Shown: positions 22,662 through 35,100 of the stretch, piece after piece
Numbering within the stretch: position 1 is the stretch's first letter
How the letters are laid out: the number at the start of each line of letters is the position of its first letter
Source: Lucifuga dentata
Taxonomy: Eukaryota > Chordata > Actinopteri > Ophidiiformes > Bythitidae
DNA: 64,000 bases
Assembly: GCA_014773175.1 (NCBI GenBank)
Contig: VXCM01003282.1
Location: forward strand, 1-64,000
Direction of reading: 5' to 3'
The notes under the pieces: generated by a model
Told to the model about the DNA's origin: nothing
Databases searched by the model: none
The model's input: the letters and a program-made list of their open reading frames with translations, nothing else
Made by a program: the position numbers and the translations under genes

Positions 22662-24049
22662 ACGAGTGGTGTCTTCCAGAAATAGGCAAAAACATTGACA
22701 AATGCCCTATCTTGGAATGCTAATGAATGTGAAAAAAAATAGTATATTCAAATCTCAATTTAGATCTTACTTAAAATCCAATCAGCTCTTCTTGACCCAC
22801 ATCCCACGGAAAATCCCAGTTACTTTTTGAGATATCCTGACGAACACAAATGAAAATGTAACCTTCTTATGTTACAAATCCTAAAGTCCATCTCTTTAGA
22901 AAATCTTTTCAGGGCCAACTAAAAAAAAAAAAAATGTTTGTGGATATTTGAGAGATCAATAAGTCTTTTTGGAGAAGCGGTAGTAATGTTTATAGGAAAA
23001 ACTAATTTGATACTTGTGACTAAAGACAGTCCTTGCAGCATAAATGTGCTTTTACACATTCAAAAAGTATAATTTCAGGACATGTATTTCTGAGCACAGG
23101 CCTAACAGATATCTGCTGATTAGAGCAGAAAATATTAAAGCTTTCATTAACTTACGTATGAAACAACAGCAGAAAGCTGCAAAGTAACTAACTGAATCCA
23201 GCATATTACTAGAAAGCAGGTGTGTGTGTTTGTGTGTGTATGTTCAGAGCAGAGGTACCGTTGTTGTTTTCTGCATCTTGTTAGCGCTCTCTTTCCCACT
23301 CTACTGTATCTCTTAATGCATTTAAAATTAATCTTTCTAATTACCTATTAGAGGAGATTAGACAGTTTTCTTACTAGCTGTGGGAATTGACCCTGAAAAC
23401 GTGTTAGAGAAGTTTGTTAAGAATTGATGGTGTCAATTAAATACTGCTGCGCCCTGTTATCAGCAGGTCTTTAACAGGAATGATTCAGTCAGTATTATTC
23501 ATATTCTCGTGCCTCCTGCTGTACCTCATCAACAAACCATGGAATGATTGAGCTGCTCTCCAGTCGGTCAGCTGTCAGATGGAGGAGATTTATTCCACGC
23601 TGCCTGGCTGTGGGTTCAGGACGGGACAGGAAGAGGTCAGAGGTCTTCTCTGATGCTGGTTGGAGGAATGTGTGAAGTCGTTATTGCATGCGTGGGAGCA
23701 GCACTCAGGGCTGAATCCACTCTGCTGCATAACTCTGGTTGGAGTAGAGGCCCTCACTCCATCCTGCCACCTTGTGGTTGACTTGTATAGATGTTTGATT
23801 CTCAAAGGAGTGCAACAAATTATTAAAAGATTGTCTGATTCGTCAGATTAACTGTTAATGTATAATTCTGTTCACTTTAAACCTGGGCTCTATTTAACTA
23901 CATTTTTTTTAACCATTTACCATCGATTAGCCAGTGTTAAATTGTTTATAACTTACTTCTGGATGTTGCAGTCTAACATATATGCTGGGAGAGGAGTCAC
24001 ATTAATGAAATTGCTATTTGCTCTGCAAACATGCAACATGCAAATGTTT

Positions 24050-24292
24050 TGATGAAGATTCTCAGTCATCCTGGCAGTAGATAAGTTGTAGAAAACTCAG
24101 TCAGGTCAACTGGATTCAAATTTTTAATTCTGAAATGTTTCACCATCTATTCAAATGGCTTTGTCAGTCAGAAAAAGAACTGACAAAGTGGCCAAATTTA
24201 AAGTGGCCAAGCTCACTGACAGAGACAGTAAAGCATTTTTTTTTTTTTTTTTTTTNTTTTTTTCTGGCTGACAAAGCCATTTGAATGGAGCC
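24050..24292. mobile_element. Second copy of the gatgaagattctcag MITE
   Basis: The left end gatgaagattctcagtcatc, followed by gtcaactggattcaa and aaatgtttcaccatc, is the same as the element at 3822-4055. The right part, gctgacaaagccatttgaat, is the inverted copy of attcaaatggctttgtcag (24150-24168). The centre differs and contains poly-T with an N at 24256. Confidence 0.65.
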
Positions 24293-27200
24293 AATACATT
24301 ATAAGAATCAATTTTGTCTTGTCTTGTTCAGCCTTTTTGGAGGTATGAGCTCTACTAAGCAGCCATTCTAGTTGCGGTAATGAGGCAAGTAGATTGAATT
24401 TGTAAAATTATTACTACAAATGGTGGTTGCTGCTTTGTGTTTCAGCGGTGCAGGCCTTATTATTCATAATAGAACAGTTATGATCTGATACAGAGATGAC
24501 TCCATACATACACACTTGTGATTAGAGCCATAAGTATTGCAGTTCTACTATTTCTCTGTTATGTTACAGACTTTATGGTGAGCTAAGTGAGTCGTATATT
24601 GCCCGTTCCTCACGGTGTGTTATCAGTGCAGACTGTTACTGTACTTGTGAAAAGATGCTACTTCAGAATTGTAAATCTTCATCCACACAAATACAGTTAC
24701 AGTCATGCTGACAGCAGCTGTATGGACTTGGATTAAATCTGTTACCTTCCGTCAGCTCAATGATGCCATGAAAGAAACCTGCCTGCTTTTCATTTCATGG
24801 TAGCTTTAGAGCTGAATGCAGTGGCATTTCTGCACAATGGAAGATGTTCATGATATTATGCGTGACATTATGTGTTCCGGTGATTTTCAGTGATAATACA
24901 TTAGAAACATCTTAACCTGTCAGCAGATTGAATTAATGTTTCTAATCTCATTCCTCGAGGAGCTCTTATTTTTAAGAAACGTCTAATGTAAGTTATAACG
25001 TCAAGCAGTGTGATGAGAGTTTTTTTAGACAGAACCTGTTTTGAATGTCAGTTGCAATAGGTTAAGAAATGCCACCTTATCATAGATCAGCCTGCATGGT
25101 GATGAATGAATACAGCCACTGACCTTTCTTGGAATAACAATAAGCCCTTTACCCACTAGGTGGCACTTCCTCTTAAAGGGGCTGGTATCCTCAAAACTGT
25201 CATCCTGTACATCACAGCTGCTTGGAAATGAGTCTCATGTCCTAAACCTGTCTCGTTTAACTTTTACTAAATATTGTAGCTCATTCTTCATGCCCCTGGT
25301 GTTAATACTCTGTTTTATCAGCAGACATTAAGTTTAAAGCTCATAGAAGGAGTCAGCTGGAAAGAGTAGCTGTGTTTCTTCCTTTTTGCAGACAAGATTT
25401 TTCCTCATTAGACAGCTGAACCACATCATCATTACTCCGAAATTCTTCAAATAATATCATGAACTTTATGGTCTGCACAGATTCAAGCAAGAAATATCAT
25501 AATAAAGAATAACTGCTTAAAGCTGTGGATGACTGTTTCAGCTGAACAGTGTTGTGGATATCCAGAAGAGGGAGCCAGGCCTGTATCGCTGTTCTTATTT
25601 GTTGCTCATAGTTCTGCTGTTATTGCAGCATTACTGCACTATGTTCTAATGGTATTTTGGTTGACCTTGCCCTGAGAGTCTGGCAGACTGGTGATAGTTA
25701 CTGGACACATTAACTGAGAGGGAGTGTTAGTCATCAGAAAGAAGCAGGTGATGCGATGGTTCTGATAAGATGTTTAAACGCTGACAATGTGAACATTAGA
25801 TGCAGCAGTCAGGACTGGAGGACGGCAAGCTTTGACAGAGAAATGGAGAGATGAAAGAGGAGAGAGATGTCATCTTAAGAGGCTCTGTACTAATAAACAT
25901 GAGGAGCATCTATGAACTGCATCTGTGCTGTAAAAGATTCTCAATTTAATGACCCACCAGCATAATGAAATGCTATAATAGCTTTAAAATCATATTCTAA
26001 TGACTTCTAGTGACAACAGCATGGATTCAGTTTGGTTCAGATCAATGGAATTTAGATCAAGGGGAGGATAGCTAAAAATACAAGGACCTGGAATCAGCAT
26101 GAGAGCTTTTTGACCTTCAAACTATGAGGCTGCTAACAAATTCATTTCCTTTCTATCACAATCCAACAATGGATAAACCTTGTTTTAGTTTGAGCCATAA
26201 ATTGTTCCATCGTGAGAGCTGCCAAGCTATTGTTGAGATTTGTCACTTCCCAAAGCTACACTATCACTCTTGTTGTTTGGCCAATATTATACTTATGTGT
26301 GTGTGTATGTGTGTGTAAAGTGTGTATACATGACTTCTGTTTTTTCCCATCACTGTTGAGTTATGCTTCAGTGACTCCCTCGATGCTGGAGTATAAAAGA
26401 TGTGCTGTGATTTGTGAAGAATGTCGTCTCATTTTCAGAACAGAACGGTGTGAAAAACATACACAATGTTAACAACAGCTCTGTCTGTCTGAGGATCAGC
26501 CTCAGTAGAATAAGAAACAAAAAAATAAACCTGCTGGGGAAAAAAAAGCACACACTGTTTATTGTCCACCTGGATGGCTGCTTTAAGTGGTGGGGATGCA
26601 GTTAATGGTCTACATGGTGCAAAGTATACCTGTAAATGGGTTGACATTGTAATAAAACCTGATAATATGATGTAAAAACAAAAAACAAAATTAATCTAAA
26701 ATTACATTATCTTACAATTTATTTCATTTTAATACTTGTTGGCATGTTATATTGTATGCATTAGTCATTCATTATATTTCTTTTTTATTAGGCTACAGTA
26801 CATTTACACCACAAGGTATAAGTAGCCCAGTTCCTATATTTAGTGTATATATGGCACAAGTATGCAGATATGCATTGTGAAAATGTAAACAGTAAAAAAT
26901 CAAATAGAATAAAATATTCTCACATTCTTTTTGGGTCACATTCATACGTGGGAATATATGATATGTGTCTGTTATCTGCCAATGCCACTGTCATCTGAAC
27001 ACACAAATTGGAATTTCCATGCCTTTCCACATCATAAAATGTGAGACACGCCTTTAGTCGGCATATGAGTGACATCGCAGCAATGTTTGTTTCAGGTCTA
27101 AACCGTGTACATACAATTCAGAAGATGTAAAGATATTGTTAAAAATATTAGATACAGGAGAAAAATCAGAGTTGGGAATGAAGACGGGTAAGCATAAATG

Positions 27201-28790
27201 TTGCCTTAAATAACTTAGCAGGCATATTCGACGGGCATCTCTTCCACGGTGAAGAATGTTAACCTGTTAGTAATTCACTCAGATGACACACTGTGAATTT
27301 CACACCTTTCTTTGTTGTGCTTCATTCATTCCCTGGGGCCATTCATGTGAGCAGTATCAAATGAAGTGCAAATACACACACATTCTGCGTACATAGTGGA
27401 CTCTGTATGCAAAAACACTCGTGAAGGTTTAAGGAGTTCACACGCATAAACACACAGGAACAATTCAGATCTTCTTACGTGGAAAGCTTGAGTGGTAAGC
27501 TGAAGCATTCATGCATTTGCCCACGCATGCAGCTGTTGACTTTTGTTGAATGAGATTTCGGAAACATCCCACCACCCCATGCATACACACATACTCTCAC
27601 ACACAGTTTCACATACTAATCATATTTATTCTTTTTCTGGACATCTTTCATGTACTCATTCAGATCCCAAACCAGTGAACTCAGAGCTAAATAATCAAAC
27701 ACAGGAAGCCAGATGTACTTGTTTAATTCTTTAGCAGTGAATAATAAGCTTGAATTATTATTTAAATATGTTAGCGAGCAGTTCTGCAGTTGATCTCCAA
27801 AGCATCATCCTTATATGATGTGTCTGTGATGACATGTAAGATCCAGCATCAGTGTGTGTTTATAGGCTGTGAGATGCTAAATGTTCAGTTTTAATCATCT
27901 CCACTTAAAGCTACGCTAACCAGCAGTGCAACATAATATGGGAAATATGAAACGAATATGGATTTTTCTCATTTCTTATTCAACATTGCAATAGAGTAGC
28001 ATATCTGCATGTCTCCACAGACTACTCCTGTCACCTCATCAGGACAACTTAGCGGATGTTTCTCTGTTTGCGAAGATTTGAGCACATGTGCATCTATAGC
28101 TTAAAATGTTCTGATCCCAAAATATAAATTTTGCAGAAACCTTTATATCCACAGTACAAGGATAATAGAGCTCTGAAGTGGTATACAAGGAAAGTTTACA
28201 GGATTAGAAATTCTGTGCCATACTGTGAAACCTCCCCTGTGAGGTAGACATGATCATTTATTACAGAGAGCTGTGACCTCAGATGTTTAATTTGGGAGCA
28301 GATCCCCTGGTGGTCTCATTTAGGAACTTGGTTTGCTTTATTTCACCCTCAATTTCCCCTGAGTGTATATTTACTGTTCACTTTTACATTTTTTTTTGTT
28401 GCATATTGAACTTATTCCTGTTAAGATTATATAATTAATGTTACTCTTATGTAGGTCATTCCTGTTGTCCCCTTGCATCCTTTTTTTTTTTTTAGAGTTC
28501 TGTGCTGTTTGGTCTGCTGGTAGACAGAATCATTCTTATGTCATTGCTCTCTATTTGTAGAGACATATAAGCACTCAGATCGTTAATGGTGCCTATGGAG
28601 GAGCTTCAGTGTGTAGATAAAGTGTCATTAATGTGGCGTCCCGCTCATTTTTTATATGTTGTGATGTTTTAGGGAATCCCTTTGCACCCTGTTGTATGAC
28701 AGACACATTGTTAAATGTGTGCCCAACTGTCTAGCTAATAACATGAATAAATAGCGATGCACAATTTCACATCAGCTCCTAAACTTGCAT

Positions 28791-28930
28791 ATACAAGGGT
28801 TGATTGATAAGTTCTGAGCCCAACATAGAAAGTTTTAAATCTGAAGTTTTGCAGTTACAAATTTTTCAACGTAATCTCCTTCCAAATTCACATACTTCTA
28901 CCAAGGATGCTGGAGGGACGTTTTTTTTTT
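28791..28930. mobile_element. Mariner-like terminal fragment
   Basis: tacaagggttgattgataag followed by ttctgagcccaacatag resembles the inverted-repeat end of vertebrate mariner elements. The adjoining text (aacgtaatctccttccaaat, ccaaggatgctggag) fits the same family. A diverged copy of the same end starts at 17252. No transposase frame is intact. Confidence 0.45.
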
Positions 28931-29309
28931 TTTTAATCTAGAGATCCTAGTATGTAGAAATCCTTCACTGATAATATGACATCATTATCTGATGTTGTTT
29001 GTTTGAGAAGGGATGAATGTGTGAGGTGAGCAGGGTGGGTGCTGAACTATTTTCCAAAGCTGCAATCATGGAGAGCAGCAAGTATAAAATCTCTGCATGT
29101 TGGGGTAGTTTGTCCATGTAGTACAACTCACGGAGCATCTAGTTGATAATCTTCAAATTAAATTAAGAAATAAAAGTGAAAATGCGCAATTTTGAAACTG
29201 AAACTGTCTCTGAGCCTTGCTATTAAGCAAAACTGCTACTGCAGTATTTGCTTACCTCTTTGTCTTAGTGCCAGTAAAAAGGGTTTCCTTTTCCTGTTAG
29301 AGTAAGTGT

Positions 29310-29312
<3 letters not shown>

Positions 29313-29342
<30 letters not shown>
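29313..29342. repeat. (CA)n microsatellite
   Basis: About fifteen CA units. Confidence 0.95.
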
Positions 29343-29343
<1 letters not shown>

Positions 29344-30327
29344 TTGTCCAGAGTTGTGACCGGGCAGCAGCACAGAGTTTGGACTTATCGTGTTTCCTCT
29401 CAGGAAAGTGTCCTGGCTGATGTCAGGTTGGCTTTGGCCAAAAGAAAGTTCTGATTGCCAGGCTGAGCTGCAGGGATTTTCCTTTTACTACATCATAGCT
29501 GCTCGCCGTTGTGCTTCAAAGAGCTCCAATGCAAACCAGCATGGAAGTGGTGCAGAGGGACTACTGTCTTAATTCTCCTCATCATTTTTATGAGGTGTGC
29601 CATCAGAGAAACATAAACAAGTTTTTTATATTCTGCAGCATTCTAGCAGGCTTCAGCCATTCGATATCTTTGCGTATCTTTGTGTACCGTGTTTGTGTTT
29701 GGCAGCATCGCTCGTATTAATCATTTTTATTCCACGACAAGCATTCATATAAGTCAAACCTGCCGTTCTTGTGACATTGTCATGTATTGCTACGCTCATG
29801 AAGCAGCTAAATTAGATGGGAAATTAAAATGACTAATGGCGTCTTGACATACAGTATGTTGTTGGCTGTTGCTGGCTGCTTTGTTCTTCTTCACCCATAA
29901 CTTATTTTTGTCTGAACAGTCATCACCTCATCTGATCAGGGCATCTGTCGCATATTCAGTTGCTGGTTTGGATGTTCTTCCCAGTCGAGTGTCAAGGATG
30001 TTTCTTCAGTGCAATTACCCTTAAATGTATTCTGCTCTGCAGGCTTCCTGCATCAAAACGTTTTCCCAGCGATCGACTGGAAAATAACAGCTACCAGCTG
30101 TAGCGTGTTACAACTCAGTCAGGGTGTCCTGCAGTGAAGATGTGCTTTTATTTGGCTTCTTCCTAATAGGAATATGATTAGATTAAGACATAAAGTGTAA
30201 CATCTTATTTTGTCTGCTGTCACACAAGTTTTGCTGAGTTTCTGATTGCATTTTTTCTGCGTGAAACTGAACCAAACACGCCAGGAAAATCTGCATTGCA
30301 ACAATGGTCTGATTCAGACCACAGCAA

Positions 30328-30462
30328 ACAAACTGAAAAACGCCCTTAATGTATTGTTAATTGTATTGTGTCAGTAGGTCAAGGTCAAGGTCAANACAAA
30401 CTGAAAAACGCCCTTAATGTATTGTTAATTGTATTGTGTCAGTAGGTCAAGGTCAAGGTCAA
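30328..30462. repeat. Assembly duplication, 67 bp x2
   Basis: 30328-30394 is repeated at 30396-30462 around an N at 30395. Confidence 0.85.
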
Positions 30463-30505
30463 GGTCAACTTTGTTAGTCTCCAAGGAGAAATTTGGTTTA
30501 GGCAT
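30446..30505. repeat. LINE 3' end with (GGTCAA) units
   Basis: Several aaggtc units are followed by aactttgttagtctccaagg and agaaatttggttta. This is the usual 3' terminus of fish L2/Rex1-like LINEs in reverse orientation. The AT-rich 600 bp that follow may be its 3' UTR but cannot be delimited. Confidence 0.5.
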
Positions 30506-30892
30506 CGAGGTGCTGTTCCATCCACACTCACATCCATTCTCAATATAGCTGTAACACATCATTGTAAAAGTTAAAGTGCCATGTGCTATAATACATATAT
30601 CAAATAATACATACATTGCTAGGATAAAAAATTATGGTACTAATAAAAAGATCAAAATACAATCTCCATATGTATTGGCTGTTGCGTAAATCATGCAAAA
30701 TATGAATACATCATCATGCCAAGACACAATCACAGTACCTATAATCACAATTAATACAATATCAGCTAACATAATAATAATATTAAGAGTATAAAAAGAT
30801 GATGATTAAACAAAAAGTAGCCATAGGACCTGTAAAACTAGGATAGCCATAATGAGGGGTAATAATCCTACATTATAATATTGATATCGATT

Positions 30893-31023
30893 AGTTTTAT
30901 TCAGTAATTTTGTTGAAAGTGGCACCAAGGAGAATTTATACTTATTTGAATTACATTNAGTTTTATTCAGTAATTTTGTTGAAAGTGGCACCAAGGAGAA
31001 TTTATACTTATTTGAATTACATT
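30893..31023. repeat. Assembly duplication, 65 bp x2
   Basis: 30893-30957 is repeated at 30959-31023 around an N at 30958. Confidence 0.85.
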
Positions 31024-31756
31024 TGAGTAACAGTTGTGAGACATTATAAAGCATCGTAACTTCCTTGTTTGTACATTTTGAATAGACCAATATATCGACA
31101 AGACCAATTATTACAGATATACTGCTCTCAGCGTACATATTGGTGTATATGAAACAGAAATTACAGTACACAGTGTAAATATGTTAAAAAGCATGTGAAA
31201 TATTCAATATATATACATATATTACAGTTGCTTAATAACCAAATTTGATGGATCCTTGCCAAAATATTTATGTGTTTGTGAAAAAAATAAATATTGGGCA
31301 ATCTCTCATTATGTCACACAATCTGTATCAGCCTCTAAAATCGAGTTTTGGTTGTGTTCCAATTGTGAGTTTATATCTGCACTTTTATGATTAGTGTCTG
31401 TAACTTAATGCTTATGTAAGAATATTATGTGGGTCTCAGTAATCCTTCCAAGGCTTTGTGTTATGAGTTTATTATTGCACTTGTAAAATCAGAGGAGGAT
31501 AAACAAACAATTTGCAAAACATTTAGGGGCCTGGATATTAAATTACGTAAGGCCGCTGTAATAAAATTTAGTTAGTTGATACATGCATATGCAGCACACA
31601 AGATCATCTCTTTTCTGTTTTGTCTTATGGATGGATTGTAATATTGTAGTAATCTTCTTGTCAGCCATCAGAATCTAATTTAGCTGAACTGTGACTGGGT
31701 TGCCTCATGCTGCTTCCCTGCTTTACTTGCTGCTGTGCTGAAGCTTGACAGGCTCT

Positions 31757-31800
<44 letters not shown>

Positions 31801-31923
31801 CTTTAAGAGGAGGGGCCTGACATTTATATTAGTATTTGTGAGCCAGGCTATGGGAGGGTACGGGAACAAGGGGTGTGTGTGTGTGTGTGTGTGNNNNNNN
31901 NNNNNNNNNNNNNNNNNNNNNNN

Positions 31924-31996
<73 letters not shown>
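31757..31996. repeat. (GT)n, gap, (AC)n tract just upstream of a start exon
   Basis: A (GT)n run at 31757-31798 is followed by ~75 bp of unique sequence and a second (GT)n at 31873-31893. Then come 30 N (31894-31923) and (AC)n at 31924-31996. The dinucleotide switches strand across the gap. Confidence 0.95.
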
Positions 31997-31999
<3 letters not shown>

Positions 32000-32076
32000 C
32001 CAGAGTGAGGGAGAAGCCAAGTTAAAGGAAAAGGAAGAAGCAGAGAGGAGGAGAAGAAGAGGGTGACAACCCCGGC
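31997..32076 (+). promoter_or_regulatory. Purine-rich 5' leader of the second start exon
   Basis: The 80 bp between the (AC)n tract and the ATG are GA-rich (gaggaggagaagaagagggt) and end in ccccggc before ATGG. They probably form the 5' UTR; the transcription start cannot be placed because of the adjacent gap and microsatellite. Confidence 0.4.
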
Positions 32077-32167
32077 ATGGCCATGTATGAACCTGCCTAC
32101 CTGCCTCCCAACGCCGAGGAGCAGGACTTCATCCAGGCTTATGAAAATGTCAGAGAGAAGTATAAAG
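32077..32167 (+). CDS. dst/macf1: Spectraplakin alternative first exon, isoform-1 type (30 residues)
   Basis: ATG at 32077 lies in a strong context (G at -3, G at +4). The exon encodes exactly 30 residues and one base, starting MAMYEPAYLPPNA and ending EEQDFIQAYENVREKYK. It then meets the donor AAAG|GTGGGG in phase 1. The short N-terminus of human dystonin isoform a1, as I remember it, is also 30 residues, with the same MA-x-Y start, a central EEQ, then QAYE-x-V-x-E-x-YK. It is followed directly by DERDKVQ of the actin-binding domain. Splicing to that exon beyond the window would give the same junction. The role is an alternative N-terminus without the basic extension of the 19766 exon. A MACF1 paralogue with a homologous exon is the main alternative. 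Confidence 0.85.
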
Positions 32168-35100
32168 GTGGGGACCTCCACTCTTTTACTGTGATGGCAG
32201 CTACTGTATGAGAACATGAGATGATGGGAGAAGTGTCTGTGCGAGTGTGTTGCTATGAGGAGGGGCGTTTTCCTGTCTGTATGTGGTGTTATTGACTTTG
32301 CACAGGTGCAAACACATGCCTTTTTGCATACTCACCTCGCCTTCGATCGGCCCGGCTGCTGCATGCGTGTCTGTGGAGCAGACTGGCAGCCGTGCACGCC
32401 GCATCAGGTGACTGCAGAGTGTTTTATTGATTGGTGCACATGTTCACTGTCACTCCTGGAAAATCTGTCTCTGAGTGTGTGTGTGTGTGTGTGTGGGTGT
32501 GCTGTGATTGTGAGAGTCCAGTGGATTTACAGGCGTGCTTCACTTTGATGTGTGACCGTAGCAACCAGTCCCCTCCGCTGACCTCTGACGTTGATGAAAC
32601 TGAGAAGGGTTTAAGCCTGAATGCTCTGTTGATTATGTTATACTATGAAAATGCTAACAGGTGCTGCTGAACTGCAAAGGTCATTAATGACTGACAGTAA
32701 TTTTGTGCTTTTCTTCTGAAATGCTCATCTCATTTGATCTCTTTATCCTTTTATTTCTTGAGGCTCGCAAGGAATCATGTGGCTTAGCTATTAATCAAAG
32801 TAAGATGGAGATCTCAAGTTGTTCTTATCCTGTGCCAACATGGCCCCAAACACCCCTGCTGTCATCCCATCACGCCCCACATACTGTAAGGTAGTCTTAG
32901 AGAGCCATCTATCCCAAAAACTTAACTCTTTCAGCGGATGTCAGAGCATCCTTAAGCTGCTTTGGGATTCATCCCTGTCCGTTTCTGCATCTCCTTCCTT
33001 TGCATTTCAACCCTTCCACTCCAGCAGGTCCTCAGGATAGAGGGAGAGCTCCTCTAAAAATATCGCCCCAGTTTTCCTTTTTTTCACATTGTGAGAACTT
33101 TGAAGTGTGTTTGTGCTGAATCACTGTTGTTTTTTTTTTTGTGTGTATCAACATATTTACACGCATCTGTTCATCAGTGGGTCTATTTCTGTAGAGCTAA
33201 CTTTTAATATAACATAACTTTTAATGCTTCTTTGTGTAGCACTGTAATTAAATACTATATAGAGTGCTGATTTTAGCCGTTAGTATAGTTGCTGTAAACA
33301 AACAACAATATTACCAGAAGAGTGGACACTGGAACCCTCTACTGGCCTCTACTTGTGTCCTACTGCGTTGGATTTTTTGGCATTTACAAATTGTGCAAAA
33401 ATTGTGCTGATAGGAAAACCATGCACATCATGTACAGTACATGCTGTTAAGTATAAAATCGTTTATAGACAATGGGGTCAAGTGACAAGCAGCAGTGGGT
33501 TTCCTTGAAAATCTGGTCTTACATTTGAGTAACAGGAACATTAACAATACAGCTGGTGTGAGACAGGCTGTCAATCCGCTCACATGGTCGTATTCATCTC
33601 TGGTAATTACACCAAAGTACAGCATAACAATTACTTTGATAATGATTTTTTTTTGTTTTTGAAAGACATAGCCTTTGAAAGACATGCCTTTGTGAGAAGT
33701 GTGCATGGCTGTATGAGTGTGTGCACGTCAGCTCCGTGTGTTTGCAGAGCTGGATTTGTAGCAGGAGGTAATGGGAAGCAGAAGCAGGCTTTGTGGCAGG
33801 TGTTTATGTTCCAGACGTTCTTTTGTGTTCCTTCCTCCATGCTGTCTGCACTGCACTGAGGTCCCGCTCTCCTTATTAAGGCACATGGATAACGGAGCCA
33901 GTGTCTAACTTTGTTGCATTCCCTTTCTCTTTTTCCCCCTTCTTTTTTTTTTTATACCTTCATTTTTCTGCTTTCTTCTGCAAGATCTGGTTAAATGGTA
34001 GCACATTAAACTGTTTCCATATTTCCACAGAGTGTGGAGACTTTAGGAAAACATGTAAACTCATAAACCATATATTTACCTACTCCAGCTCAATATGCAG
34101 TACGATGGATGCTATACAGTGTCTGTGTGTCTGTTTTGATGTAACTACTAATGCTTGGTAATGGAAAGTATTTGATCTGTAAACATTGCCAGATACCCCG
34201 TAGCAGTGTCTAAATCCATATTGTCTAAGAACTCCCTGTAAAGATAATAGCTGGCATGGAACAGTTTAGACAGCTACAGACCATATGCAGACTACTATAC
34301 AACTATACATTGATAAGATATGCAAAATGTCTGCCGGACGTTAGAAAGCTGTTTCCAACATGCTGCCATGCAAAGAAATTATTTGCTTATGTAATCACTG
34401 ATGGCCTGGAGATACAGCACAAAATGTCTAGGTGTGGATGTTGGCTTAACTGGGCGCTGTCATGCTGGTCCCCTTGACGTTTTGACATTCATTCTTGGTT
34501 GGCATTCCTTCATGTTTGGCTTGATTTATAAATTTCTCTAAGCCCAGTGCTGGTGTTTCTCAGCAGTGCAGGTATTGGCTGCATCCAAGATCATTCAACA
34601 TTTGCTGTAGAGTCCACTACTTAGGTTTGGGGTGATGTTTGGAGGAGCCTTGAAGAATTATTACACCGTTTATAATGTGCTCATGTTTTTCCACAGTACA
34701 ACATAAAAAGTGATTGTCACTATCCAAGCACTCTCTCCCTATTTATACAATGATAGAAGATAGTCCTCTAGTTCCTGGTATTTATTTATAATATTTTCTA
34801 CATCATATTTACTATATAATAAATAGTTCACTAGATAATGAACAAGTGAACAGCCCACAATATAAATGTCATTTTTACCTATAGTAGTATGTTGCTATTT
34901 AGCCATCCTCTCTCTCTCTCTCTCTCTCTCTTTGGTCTCACTTTGTTGGAAGACAATACAAAAGAAATTACCATATTTTATGTAATAAATTAGAGAATAA
35001 TGTGGGTTTTATTCCATGATGATAACATTTTGCATATTACAATTTAAAGACTTGAAAAAGAACAAATGCTAGAACATAAAAGTGTAAAAGTGGGCATAAA

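Larger units (their letters stand above)
20024..31756 (+). other. Large intron of the spectraplakin gene
   Basis: No other gene is supported. The interval contains poly-T at 22627-22657, a palindromic MITE at 24050-24292, a mariner-like end at 28791-28930, (CA)n at 29313-29342, two assembly duplications (30328-30462 and 30893-31023) and a LINE 3' end near 30446. A short retroposon tail lies around 20745-20780, and a hairpin at 21930-22005. Confidence 0.55.

Noticed and set aside
31723..32217. 164-residue minus-strand open frame
   Set aside because: It is created by (GT)n/(AC)n tracts and the 30-N gap, and runs antisense to the real start exon at 32077.
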